DNA of 64,000 nucleotides from Streptomyces sp. NBC_01016. Lineage in GTDB: Bacteria > Actinomycetota > Actinomycetes > Streptomycetales > Streptomycetaceae. Numbering within the stretch: the first letter of the stretch is position 1; each line of letters starts with the position of its first letter. Positions 39,460 through 47,955 of the stretch are shown here, piece by piece. Under the pieces are notes generated by a model that saw nothing but the letters and a program-made list of their open reading frames with translations, did no database searches and had not been told where the DNA came from. The stretch covers positions 1 to 64,000 of the forward strand of contig NZ_JAPEOQ010000002.1 in NCBI RefSeq assembly GCF_026341035.1. Reading direction: 5' to 3'. The position numbers and the translations under genes were made by a program.

Positions 39460-41277
39460 CTATTCGACCGTGACCGACTTCGCCAGGTTGCGGGGCTTGT
39501 CGATGTCGCGGCCGAGGGCCAAGGCCGTGTGGTAGGCGAGGAGTTGGAGCGGGATGCCCATGAGGATGGGGTCCAGCTCGTCCTCGTTCTTCGGGACGAC
39601 GATCGTGCGGTCGGCCTTCTCCTGCTCCTGGTGGGCGACCGCCAGGATGCGGCCGGAGCGGGCCTTGATCTCCTCCATCGCGGCGCGGTTCTTTTCGAGG
39701 AGGTCGTCGTCCGGGACGATCGCCACCGTCGGCAGCGCCGGCTCGATCAGCGCCAGCGGGCCGTGCTTCAGCTCGGAGGCCGGGTAGGCCTCGGCGTGGA
39801 TGTACGAGACCTCCTTGAGCTTCAGGGACGCCTCGCGGGCCACCGGGTAGCCCCTCACGCGGCCGATGAACATCATCGAGCGGGCGTCCGCGTACTCCTC
39901 GGCGATCTTCTTGATCTCCGCTTCCTGGTCGAGGATCGCGGTGATCTGGGCCGGGAGCTTGCGCAGGCCCTCGATGATGCGCTTGCCGTCGGCGACCGAG
40001 AGGTCGCGGATGCGGCCCAGGTGCAGGGCCAGGAGGGCGAAGGCGACCGTCGTGTTCGTGAAGCACTTGGTCGAGACGACGCAGACCTCCGGGCCCGCGT
40101 GGACGTAGACGCCTGCGTCCGACTCACGGGCGATGGCCGAGCCGACGACGTTCACGACGCCGAAGACGCGGGCGCCCTTGCGCTTCAGCTCCTGGACCGC
40201 CGCGAGGACGTCGTACGTCTCGCCGGACTGGGAGACCGCGATGTAGAGGGTGTCGGGGTCCACGACCGGGTTGCGGTAGCGGAACTCGGAGGCCGGCTCG
40301 GCGTCCGCGGGGATGCGGGCCAGCTCCTCGATCATCTGGGCGCCGATCAGGCCCGCGTGGTACGAGGTGCCGCAGCCGAGGATCTTCACGCGGCGGACCG
40401 TGCGGGCCTCGCGGGCGTCCAGGTTGAGGCCGCCGAGGTGCACCGTGGAGAACCGGTCGTCGATGCGGCCGCGCAGCACGCGGTCCACGGCGTCGGCCTG
40501 CTCGGAGATCTCCTTGTGCATGTACGTGTCGTGGTCGCCCATGTCGAAGGAGGCGGCCTCGAGGTCCACGGTGGTCGGCTCGTTGGCGGTGAGGGTGCCG
40601 GCCGTCGTGTACGTGCGGAAGTCGTCGGCCTTGAGCGTGGCCATCTCGCCGTCGTCGAGCGTGACGATCTGGCGGGTGTGGGTGATCAGCGCGGCGATGT
40701 CCGAGGCGACGAACATCTCCTTGTCGCCGATGCCGAGGACGACCGGCGAGCCGTTGCGGGCCACGACGATGCGGTCCGGGAAGTCGGCGTGCACGACCGC
40801 GATGCCGTACGTGCCCTCGACCAGGTGCAGCGCCTCGCGGACCTTGTCCTCGAGGTCGGTCTGCTGGGAGCGGGCGATGAGGTGGGTGAGGACCTCGGTG
40901 TCCGTCTCGGAGCGGAACTCGATGCCCTCGGCGGTCAGCTTCGCGCGCAGCTCGGAGGCGTTGTCGATGATGCCGTTGTGGACGACCGCGACCTTGTCGT
41001 CGGACGACATGTGCGGGTGCGCGTTCTCGTCGGACGGGGCGCCGTGCGTGGCCCAGCGGGTGTGGGCGATGCCGGTGGTGCCCTTGAAGCGGGCCGGGAC
41101 CTTCGCCTCCAGGTCGCGCACCCGGCCCTTGGCCTTGACCATCTTCAGGCCGGTGGCCTTGGGGCTGGTGATGACGACGCCCGCGGAGTCGTATCCGCGG
41201 TACTCCAGGCGCTGCAGTCCTTCGAGAAGGAGCGGCGCGACGTCACGCTTGCCGATGTAACCGACGATTCCGCACAT
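39460..41277 (-). CDS. glmS: Glutamine-fructose-6-phosphate aminotransferase (isomerizing)
   Basis: A 605-residue enzyme making glucosamine-6-phosphate for cell-wall UDP-GlcNAc. Catalytic Cys2 starts the N-terminal amidotransferase domain (MCGIVGYIGKRDVAPLL, then RLEYRGYDSAGV). Two SIS isomerase domains follow (CGTSYHAGLIG; SQSGETYDVLAA), and the C-terminus DKPRNLAKSVTVE is the family's signature. Length is standard. Streptomyces may hold a second glmS elsewhere. Confidence 0.97.
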   Translation of the reverse strand: MCGIVGYIGKRDVAPLLLEGLQRLEYRGYDSAGVVITSPKATGLKMVKAKGRVRDLEAKVPARFKGTTGIAHTRWATHGAPSDENAHPHMSSDDKVAVVHNGIIDNASELRAKLTAEGIEFRSETDTEVLTHLIARSQQTDLEDKVREALHLVEGTYGIAVVHADFPDRIVVARNGSPVVLGIGDKEMFVASDIAALITHTRQIVTLDDGEMATLKADDFRTYTTAGTLTANEPTTVDLEAASFDMGDHDTYMHKEISEQADAVDRVLRGRIDDRFSTVHLGGLNLDAREARTVRRVKILGCGTSYHAGLIGAQMIEELARIPADAEPASEFRYRNPVVDPDTLYIAVSQSGETYDVLAAVQELKRKGARVFGVVNVVGSAIARESDAGVYVHAGPEVCVVSTKCFTNTTVAFALLALHLGRIRDLSVADGKRIIEGLRKLPAQITAILDQEAEIKKIAEEYADARSMMFIGRVRGYPVAREASLKLKEVSYIHAEAYPASELKHGPLALIEPALPTVAIVPDDDLLEKNRAAMEEIKARSGRILAVAHQEQEKADRTIVVPKNEDELDPILMGIPLQLLAYHTALALGRDIDKPRNLAKSVTVE

Positions 41278-41313
41278 GTGTGGTGTTGATCCCCTCGGGT
41301 AGTGGGTCCGCGG

Positions 41314-41571
41314 TCAGCCGTAGACGATGCGGCGCAACTGCCGGAGCGAGAGCTCCGGCGGCGCCACCGCCCGGTACCGCAGGTCCGCCGTGATCTGTTC
41401 GAAGATCTCCGCGTTCACCAGGCCCTGACCCTGGAGTTCGCGGTGCCGGCGGCGGACGTAGTCCTCCGTCGACTCGTCGAAGTAGGCGAGCACGTCCTGG
41501 ATCACCCGCAGCGCTTCGCCCCGGCTCAGGGCGCTGCTGCGCGTCAGGTGATCGACAAGTTCCTCGTGCAC
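41314..41571 (-). CDS. Conserved Streptomyces 85-aa protein
   Basis: From GTG 41571. Sequence VHEELVDHLTRSSALSRGEA, then YFDESTEDYVRRRHRELQGQ and an end LSLRQLRRIVYG: helical throughout. It follows the glmS start by 36 bp on the same strand, so both may share a transcript. A perfect 18-bp palindrome lies about 40 bp upstream. Function unknown. Confidence 0.75.
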   Translation of the reverse strand: MHEELVDHLTRSSALSRGEALRVIQDVLAYFDESTEDYVRRRHRELQGQGLVNAEIFEQITADLRYRAVAPPELSLRQLRRIVYG

Positions 41572-41612
41572 GCAGCCGATCCTCGGGGTTCCGGGTGGGT
41601 TTCGCAAGAATC

Positions 41613-41630
41613 CTGCCCGATATCGGGCAG
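41613..41630. promoter_or_regulatory. Perfect 18-bp palindrome
   Basis: CTGCCCGATATCGGGCAG is fully self-complementary and lies between the divergent 85-aa gene and the phosphatase gene. It may bind a dimeric regulator of either side. It does not match the DasR site I know. Confidence 0.55.
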
Positions 41631-41782
41631 ATGTTTCGCTCGGGTGGCCGTGGTTGCGGTCGCGGGGCTCTGCCCCGGGCCCCGCGGGCTCTCGTCGGAA
41701 GAGCGGGGCTTGATCGGGCTTGTTTCGGCGGCGTTCATCCGGAGTACTCGCGACGGATAGATGCCTCAAGCACCTTTCGGGC

Positions 41783-43375
41783 ATGGACATTCCACGTATG
41801 GGCGTACCCGCCGAGCTCGCCGACCGGCCCCTCGCCGAGCAGCACGAGTATCTGCGCAGCCGGTTCTCGCGGCGCACGATGATCCGCGGCGGGGCCGTCA
41901 CCCTGGGCGCGGTGGCGGGTGGGGTCTTCGTGCCGGGGGCCGCAAGCGCCTCGCCGAGGACGGCGACGGCCGCGACCGCGTCCGCCCCGGCCGCAGAGGC
42001 CGTCGACGGTGCGCTCGTCGCGCCCTTCGGCCGGCACCTCTCGTACGGCGACGACGCGCGCACCGAGATGACCGTGTCGTGGCAGGTGCCGGTCGCGGTG
42101 AAGGACCCGTTCATCCGGGTCGGGGCCGGTGCCGGTGAGCTGTCGCGGAAGATTCCGGCGGAGCTGAAGGCGCTCTACACCCCGGCGGGCGTCGGGACGA
42201 GCGCCGACCACACCCAGTACTACGTGCACGCCAAGCTGACCCGCCTCAAGCCCGGCAAGACGTACTACTACGGGGTCGGGCACCGGGGCTTCGACCCGGC
42301 GTCACCGAGGTTCGCGGGGACGATCGGTACGTTCACGACCGCGCCCGCCCGTTCGGAGCGCTTCACGTTCACCGCCTTCGGCGACCAGGGCGTCAGCTAC
42401 CACGCGCTCGCCAACGACAGCCTGATCCTCGCGCAGGGGCCGGCCTTCCACCTGCACGCGGGCGACATCGCGTACGCGGATCCCTCCGGGCAGGGCAAGA
42501 CGACGGACACGTTCGACGCGCGCACCTGGGACCAGTTCCTCGCGCAGACCGAGACGGTCGCCAAGTCCGTGCCGTGGATGGTGTCGTACGGCAATCACGA
42601 CATGGAGGCGTGGTACTCGCCGAACGGGTACGGGAGCCAGGAGGCCCGGTTCGCGCCGCCGGGCAACGGGCCCGACCCGAAGGAGCTGCCGGGTGTGTAC
42701 TCCTTCGTGCACGGGAACACGGCCGTGATCTCGCTCGACGCGAATGATGTGTCGTACGAGATTCCGGCGAATCTGGGGATTTCCGGTGGGACTCAAACGG
42801 CTTGGTTCGAGCGGCAGTTGAAGAAGTTCCGGGCCGCCGGGTCCGGGGTCGACTTCGTCGTCGTGTTCTTCCACCACTGCGCGTACTGCACCGCCACCGC
42901 GCACGCCTCGGAGGGGGGTGTGCGCAAGGAGTGGGTGCCGCTGTTCGAGAAGTACACCGTCGACCTTGTGATCAACGGGCACAACCACGTCTACGAGCGT
43001 ACGGACGTGCTGAAGGGCGACAAGGTCACCAAGGAGCTGCCGATCGGGGGCACGGCGTACCCGGAGACGGACGGGGTTGTGTACGTCACCGCGGGCGCGG
43101 CGGGGAAGGGGCTCTACGAGTTCCCGGTCGAGGACACGTACGAGGGGCACGAGAAGCAGGTCGACCCGTTCGCCTCGTATGTGACGCAGGACGGGGGCGG
43201 CAAGAAGGCGGTGACCGTCGACTGGTCGCGGGTGCGGTACACCAACTATTCGTTCCTGCGGGTGGATGTGGAGCCCGCGCCGGTGGGGCGCACCGCGAAG
43301 TTGACCGTGCGGGGGCTCGCCGAGACGGGGGCGGAGGTCGACCGGTTCGTGGTGGCGCGCAAGGTGCGGCACTAA
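41783..43375 (+). CDS. Tat-exported purple acid phosphatase-like metallophosphoesterase
   Basis: A 530-residue secreted enzyme. Tat motif SRRTMIRGG at residues 29-37 with hydrophobic core and an A-x-A-type cut near 58. An N-terminal fibronectin-type domain (SWQVPVAVKDPFIRVG) is followed by the metal-binding set AFGDQG, GDIAYAD, GNHD, FFHHCAY and GHNHVYER, the five motifs of purple acid phosphatases, including the metal-binding tyrosine in GDIAYAD. Likely hydrolyses phosphate esters outside the cell. Start ATG 41783 gives the full Tat signal; the ribosome site is weak. Confidence 0.9.
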   Translation: MDIPRMGVPAELADRPLAEQHEYLRSRFSRRTMIRGGAVTLGAVAGGVFVPGAASASPRTATAATASAPAAEAVDGALVAPFGRHLSYGDDARTEMTVSWQVPVAVKDPFIRVGAGAGELSRKIPAELKALYTPAGVGTSADHTQYYVHAKLTRLKPGKTYYYGVGHRGFDPASPRFAGTIGTFTTAPARSERFTFTAFGDQGVSYHALANDSLILAQGPAFHLHAGDIAYADPSGQGKTTDTFDARTWDQFLAQTETVAKSVPWMVSYGNHDMEAWYSPNGYGSQEARFAPPGNGPDPKELPGVYSFVHGNTAVISLDANDVSYEIPANLGISGGTQTAWFERQLKKFRAAGSGVDFVVVFFHHCAYCTATAHASEGGVRKEWVPLFEKYTVDLVINGHNHVYERTDVLKGDKVTKELPIGGTAYPETDGVVYVTAGAAGKGLYEFPVEDTYEGHEKQVDPFASYVTQDGGGKKAVTVDWSRVRYTNYSFLRVDVEPAPVGRTAKLTVRGLAETGAEVDRFVVARKVRH

Positions 43376-44268
43376 TCGCCGGACGGCCCTGAAAGGCGTT
43401 TCAGGACTGCCGCCTTCGCCAGTGCGAACTCATCATCCGTCAGTATTCCGGAGTTGTGGAGGTCGCCCAGTTCGCGGAGGCGGCGGAGGAGGGCGTCGTG
43501 TTCGTCCTCCGCGGGGGCCGCGGGTGGGGCCTGTTCCAGGGCAGGGGGCGTGGCTGGTTCGCCCGCAGGGCCCGGGTGGGGGAGGCGGGCCTGGACCGCT
43601 GCCGCTACGAGGGCCATCAGTGGGTCCTTCTTGAAGCCCCACAGTTCGATGGAGTTGGGGTCGTACTTCGGTGGCGCCTTTGTGGGGGAGGAGCGGACCG
43701 TGAAGCGGAGGCAGCCGTTCTCCAGGCCCACCGCCGGCTGCCACTCGACCGCCGCGATGTCGCCGAGCGCGAGCACCCGCGTGCCCGCGGAGGACTTGGC
43801 CTCCTCCGTCTTCCAGTTCCACTCCAGGCGCACACGCTCCCCGTCGAAGCTCGCCGTGCCGTCCCCGGCGGAGACGGACAGTGGCACGGCGGGACCCGGC
43901 AGGAGGTATGTGTCGCAGGCCGACGTGGGGACCTCGTCCAGGAGCAGCGCGTTGCGGACCTCGTCGACGAAGTACTCGGCGACGCCGTAGCGGTCCGACT
44001 CGACGGTGAGCTGGTACGGGTCCATGCCCTCGGTCAGCTTGCCGCCGGTCGCCTGGAGGAGGGGGTCCGCGCCGTCGCGCAGGCGCAGACGGAGGCGTCC
44101 GGACTTCTTGCCCTGCTCGAAGGAGGCGCCCGCGAGCGCCGTCAGCGGCACGGTCACTTCGCCCAGAGCCTTGCGGAGCGGGCTCACGGCCTTGTCGCGC
44201 CCCGGCACGAGCCGCAGCGTGTCCCCGAGATACGTCCAAGTGCCGTCGCGCTGGATGATTTCCGCCAT
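43372..44268 (-). CDS. DUF4429/SHOCT domain protein
   Basis: A 298-residue protein. Two DUF4429-type beta domains at about 1-115 and 130-225 (IELWGFKKDPLMALVAA ends the second) and a C-terminal SHOCT helix pair (LLRRLRELGDLHNSGILTDD), with a Pro/Ala linker between. The domain pair resembles PH-like lipid-binding folds common in Streptomyces; role unknown. Stops four bases inside the end of the convergent phosphatase gene. Confidence 0.88.
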   Translation of the reverse strand: MAEIIQRDGTWTYLGDTLRLVPGRDKAVSPLRKALGEVTVPLTALAGASFEQGKKSGRLRLRLRDGADPLLQATGGKLTEGMDPYQLTVESDRYGVAEYFVDEVRNALLLDEVPTSACDTYLLPGPAVPLSVSAGDGTASFDGERVRLEWNWKTEEAKSSAGTRVLALGDIAAVEWQPAVGLENGCLRFTVRSSPTKAPPKYDPNSIELWGFKKDPLMALVAAAVQARLPHPGPAGEPATPPALEQAPPAAPAEDEHDALLRRLRELGDLHNSGILTDDEFALAKAAVLKRLSGPSGD

Positions 44269-44287
44269 GCCGACATTCTCGTACGGG

Positions 44288-44322
44288 AAAGGGGCTCGGG
44301 AGGACCGTCTCCCGAGCCCCTG
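44288..44322 (-). terminator. Terminator of the desABCD operon
   Basis: A perfect 12-bp stem (ggggctcgggag 44291-44302, ctcccgagcccc 44309-44320) followed on the minus strand by TTTCCC, 15 bp after the desD stop. Confidence 0.8.
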
Positions 44323-44336
44323 GTCCGTGGGATCGC

Positions 44337-46118
44337 TTACGCGATCGGGTTGTCCAGGTCACCCACCAACTGCAGGGCGCCCGACGGGTCCGCCAGGTCG
44401 ACCATCTGCTCGTTGTTGCGCAGCTGGAGACGGTTCAGGGCGGAGAGCGAGAAGTTGGGCGCGAACATGTCGAACTGCTCGAACTTCTCGGCGAGTTGGG
44501 GCATCGCCGCCTGGTAGTCGCGCACGCAGTCCGCGACCGCCGACCAGAACGTCTCCTCGTCCACGACGCCGTCCTCGACGAGGTTCGCCGAGAGGAAGCG
44601 GAAGAAGCAGTCGAAGACGTCCGTGAAGATCGACAGGAGCTTCATGTCGTCGGGGACCTCGGCCTTGATGCGCTCCACGGCGGGCGGCAGGACCGCGTCC
44701 GGGTCCATCACCGCGATCTCCTCGGCGATGTCCTTGAAGATCGACCGCTTGACGACGCCCTGCTCGTCCAGGACCAGGATGACGTTCTCGCCGTGCGGCA
44801 TGTACACCAGGTCGTAGGCGTAGAAGCTGTGCAGGAGCGGCGTCAGGTACGACTTCAGGTAGGGCTTCAGCCACTCGCGCGGCGTGAGGCCCGAGCGCTC
44901 GATCAGGGCGCCCGCGAAGGACTTGCCCTCGCGGTCCACGTGCAGGAGGGACGCCATGGTCGCCAGGCGCTCGCCCTCGGCCAGCGAGGTCACCGGGGAC
45001 TCGCGCCACAGCGCCGCCAGCATCTTGCGGTACGGCGAGTAGCGGTCGGTGGCGGCCTCGTACTCCAGGTGCCGGTAGCCGACGGCCGCGCGCTCGCGGA
45101 TGATCGTCAGGCCGGTGTCCTTGAGTACCTCGTCGTTCTCGATGAGGTGCGCCAGCCAGTCGTTGATCGCCGGCGTCGCCTCCATGTACGCCGCCGAAAG
45201 GCCGCGCATGAAGCCCATGTTGATGACCGAGAGGGCCGTCTTCACGTAGTGCTTCTCGGGGGCGCTCTTGTTGAAGAACGTGCGGATCGACTGCTGCGCC
45301 AGGTACTCGTCGTCGCCCTCGCCCAGGCACACCAGGTTCCGCTGCGCGATCTCGGCGGCGAACGTGACGGAGAGCTTGTTCCACCACTGCCACGGGTGGG
45401 CGGGGATGAGGAGGTAGTCGGCCGGGTCGAGGCCCTGGTCGCGCAGGACCGTGTCGAAGCGGGCGATCGTCTTGTCGCCCAACTCGGCGCGCAGGAACGA
45501 CTCGTAGTCGAGGCCCATGCCAGCCGTGAAGGCCGCGCGCTCGCGGCTCGCCGCCAGCCAGATCAGCCGGACGGGGCTCGCCGTCTCGGGGGCGTACGAG
45601 AGGTACTCGTGGACGCCGAAGCCGAGTCGGCCGTTGTTGGCGACGAAGCAGGGGTGGCCCTCGGTCATGCCCGTCTCGATCGCCTGGAAGTCGCCGGTGG
45701 CGGCGAGTTCGGCGGAGGACAGGTACGGCTTCGTCAGTTTGAAGCAGGTGCCGGAGAGCGTGGAGGAGATCTCCTCCAGGTAGACCGGGAGGGTCGAGTC
45801 GCTCAGGCCCAGGCTGTCCTTCAGCTCGATGAAGAACTGCAGGGCGTTCAGCGGGAGTTCGGCGCCGTCGCGGTGGCGGGTGATCGAGTCGGCGGACACC
45901 TGCCAGTGGTCGAGGCGCAGCCGGCGCGCGGTGAACTCGTAGCGGGTCAGGCCGTCGTCGCTGAGGACGAAGTACCGGTCGGCGGCGGCGGCCCCCGATA
46001 TCTCGGGCTTGAGCAGCCGCTCGTGGCTGAATTCCGCGAGTGCCTTGCGGATGAGGAGGCGATTGGCCTCGGCCCAGCGCTCGGGGGAGAGGTGGGTGGC
46101 GGCGTCGGCGATGCTCAT
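44337..46118 (-). CDS. desD: Desferrioxamine synthetase DesD (IucA/IucC family)
   Basis: A 593-residue NIS synthetase that joins and cyclises N-hydroxy-N-succinyl-cadaverine units into desferrioxamine E, or makes B, using ATP. Signatures: EGHPCFVANNGRLGF, LLIPAHPWQWWNK and FFNKSAPEKHYVKT, followed by the C-terminal FhuF-like region (YDLVYMPHGENVILVL). The length fits DesD. Fourth gene of the desABCD operon; ATG 46118 overlaps the desC stop region. Confidence 0.96.
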   Translation of the reverse strand: MSIADAATHLSPERWAEANRLLIRKALAEFSHERLLKPEISGAAAADRYFVLSDDGLTRYEFTARRLRLDHWQVSADSITRHRDGAELPLNALQFFIELKDSLGLSDSTLPVYLEEISSTLSGTCFKLTKPYLSSAELAATGDFQAIETGMTEGHPCFVANNGRLGFGVHEYLSYAPETASPVRLIWLAASRERAAFTAGMGLDYESFLRAELGDKTIARFDTVLRDQGLDPADYLLIPAHPWQWWNKLSVTFAAEIAQRNLVCLGEGDDEYLAQQSIRTFFNKSAPEKHYVKTALSVINMGFMRGLSAAYMEATPAINDWLAHLIENDEVLKDTGLTIIRERAAVGYRHLEYEAATDRYSPYRKMLAALWRESPVTSLAEGERLATMASLLHVDREGKSFAGALIERSGLTPREWLKPYLKSYLTPLLHSFYAYDLVYMPHGENVILVLDEQGVVKRSIFKDIAEEIAVMDPDAVLPPAVERIKAEVPDDMKLLSIFTDVFDCFFRFLSANLVEDGVVDEETFWSAVADCVRDYQAAMPQLAEKFEQFDMFAPNFSLSALNRLQLRNNEQMVDLADPSGALQLVGDLDNPIA

Positions 46119-46684
46119 GCTCCGGTGGTCCTTCCCGTGGCCGCTTCGAACTGCTCGCGCGTGCAGAAGCTCAGCAGCGCCTTCTTCTCCGGCTTGTCGA
46201 TCTCACGCTCGGGAACGAAGCCGACGGCCTCGTTCAGGGCGTGCACCGCCTTGTTGCCCACGTCGGGCTCGACGACGACGCGCTTCACCGACGCGTCGGC
46301 GAAGAGGTGCTCCATCACCGTGGTGATCACGGCGCGCGTGAAGCCGGGGACGCGGACGTCCGAGGGCGCGGTGAGGAAGTGCATGCCGATGTCGCCGGGC
46401 TCGGGCTCGTACAGGCCGACGAGCTCGACGTACCGCGGGTCGTAGCGCTCCATCAGGAACGCGGGCTCGCCGTCGTGCAGGCCGAGGAAGGCGTCGTGGT
46501 GCTCGTGCGCCGCGATGGACATGTACTCGCGCTCGACGTCCTGGAGCTTGGCGTCCTGCATCAGCCAGAAGGCGGCCTTGGGGTCGGTGACCCAGCGGTG
46601 CAGGAGGTCGGCGTCGGCCTGCGGGTCGACGGGACGGAGGGACAGTTTCCCTACGGCGCTGTTCGTGGTGCTTGTGGTGCTCAT
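46115..46684 (-). CDS. desC: N-hydroxycadaverine acyltransferase DesC
   Basis: A 189-residue GNAT-family transferase (Acetyltransf_8 type, as in siderophore genes) that acylates N-hydroxycadaverine with succinyl- or acetyl-CoA. Seen: LRPVDPQADADLLHRWVTD, YPERGDIG-like EPEPGDIGMHFL, and KRVVVEPDVGNKAVHALNEA, typical of this group. ATGA overlaps with desB and desD on both sides. Confidence 0.95.
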   Translation of the reverse strand: MSTTSTTNSAVGKLSLRPVDPQADADLLHRWVTDPKAAFWLMQDAKLQDVEREYMSIAAHEHHDAFLGLHDGEPAFLMERYDPRYVELVGLYEPEPGDIGMHFLTAPSDVRVPGFTRAVITTVMEHLFADASVKRVVVEPDVGNKAVHALNEAVGFVPEREIDKPEKKALLSFCTREQFEAATGRTTGA

Positions 46685-47955
46685 GCTGCGAACTCCTGGA
46701 ACGCGATGGTCTTCTCGACGGGGTAGTACTCGGAGCCGAGCAGCTCGCCGATGATGTAACTGTTGCGGTACGCGCCCATCCCCAGGTCGGGGCTGGTGAT
46801 CGAGTGTGTGTGCACGGACGCGTTCTGCACGAAGATGCCACGCCCGGTGGTGTCGATCGCGTAGTTGCGGGCGACGTCGTAGCGGCCCTGGCCGTCCCAG
46901 CGGATGCGGTCGCGGACCGGCTCCAGGAAGGCGGGCGTCGTGTACTTGTAGCCGGTGGCGAGGATCAGGCCCTCGGTCTCGAGCTCGAACTCCTTGTCCT
47001 GCTCCTCCTGGTGCAGGCCGAGGGTGTACGTGCCGTCCTCGTAACTCGCCGTGCGCAGCGCCGAGTTGGTGAGCAGGCGCGTCGGCACGGGACCGTCGAG
47101 GCCCTTCTGGTACAGCAGGTCGAAGATGGCGTCGATCAGCTCGCCGTCGATGCCCTTGAACAGGCCCTTCTGCCGCTGCTCCAGCGAGTAGCGGGTCTCC
47201 TCCGGCAGCTTGTGGAAGTAGTCGATGTAGTCCGGGGACGTCATCTCCAGCGTCAGCTTGGTGTACTCGAGCGGGAAGAACCGCGGCGACCTGGTGACCC
47301 AGTTGAGCCGGTAGTCGTGCGAGTCGATCTCGCTGAGCAGGTCCTGGTAGATCTCGGCCGCGGACTGCCCGCTGCCGACCAGGGTGATCGACTTCTTCTG
47401 CTGGAGCTGCTGCTTGTGCTGGAGGTAGCGGGAGTTGTGGACGACCCCGTCGCCGCCGAGCCCCTGGCACGCCTCGGGAACGTACGGCGGGGTGCCGGTG
47501 CCCAGGACCAGGTGGCGGGCGCGGAACGTCTCGCCCTTGTCGGTGTCCACGACGTAGACCTCGGCCGCGTCGTCGTAGCGCACCTCGGTGACGCTCGTCG
47601 AGAACCGGATCGAGGACAGCTTGGCGGCGGCCCAGCGGCAATAGTTGTTGTACTCGACGCGCAGCGGATAGAAGTTCTCGCGGATGTAGAACGAGTACAA
47701 CCGCCCCGATTCCTTCAGGTAGTTGAGGAAGGAGTACTCGGACGTCGGGTCGGCGAGCGTCACCAGGTCCGACATGAACGGGGTCTGGAGGTGGGCGCCG
47801 TCGAGGAACATCCCCGAGTGCCACTCGAAGTCCGGCTTGGACTCGATGAACAGTCCGGTCAGCTCGTCGATCGGCTCCGTGAGCGCGGCCAGACCCAGGT
47901 TGAAGGGGCCGAGGCCGATCCCGATGAAGTCGTACGTGTCAGGATGCGCGGTCAA
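46681..47955 (-). CDS. desB: Cadaverine N-monooxygenase DesB
   Basis: A 424-residue flavin N-hydroxylase (IucD/SidA type). FAD motif GIGLGPFNLG is at residues 12-21, the NADPH motif VGSGQSAAEIYQ near 195, and the C-terminal ATGYKYTTP is the family signature. The only start that keeps the FAD motif in frame with a good site is TTG 47955, with GGGAG six bases upstream, overlapping desA by 17 bp. It acts between DesA and DesC. Confidence 0.95.
   Translation of the reverse strand: MTAHPDTYDFIGIGLGPFNLGLAALTEPIDELTGLFIESKPDFEWHSGMFLDGAHLQTPFMSDLVTLADPTSEYSFLNYLKESGRLYSFYIRENFYPLRVEYNNYCRWAAAKLSSIRFSTSVTEVRYDDAAEVYVVDTDKGETFRARHLVLGTGTPPYVPEACQGLGGDGVVHNSRYLQHKQQLQQKKSITLVGSGQSAAEIYQDLLSEIDSHDYRLNWVTRSPRFFPLEYTKLTLEMTSPDYIDYFHKLPEETRYSLEQRQKGLFKGIDGELIDAIFDLLYQKGLDGPVPTRLLTNSALRTASYEDGTYTLGLHQEEQDKEFELETEGLILATGYKYTTPAFLEPVRDRIRWDGQGRYDVARNYAIDTTGRGIFVQNASVHTHSITSPDLGMGAYRNSYIIGELLGSEYYPVEKTIAFQEFAA

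Noticed and set aside
39445..41289. 614-codon frame antisense to glmS, and similar long antisense frames over des, acc and head genes
   Set aside because: These are shadow frames produced by high GC at third codon positions; the opposite strand carries clear conserved domains.
41671..41686. GGGGCTCTGCCCC element considered as an insertion-sequence end
   Set aside because: It is a short hairpin of a kind scattered through Streptomyces intergenic DNA; no transposase or target duplication is present.
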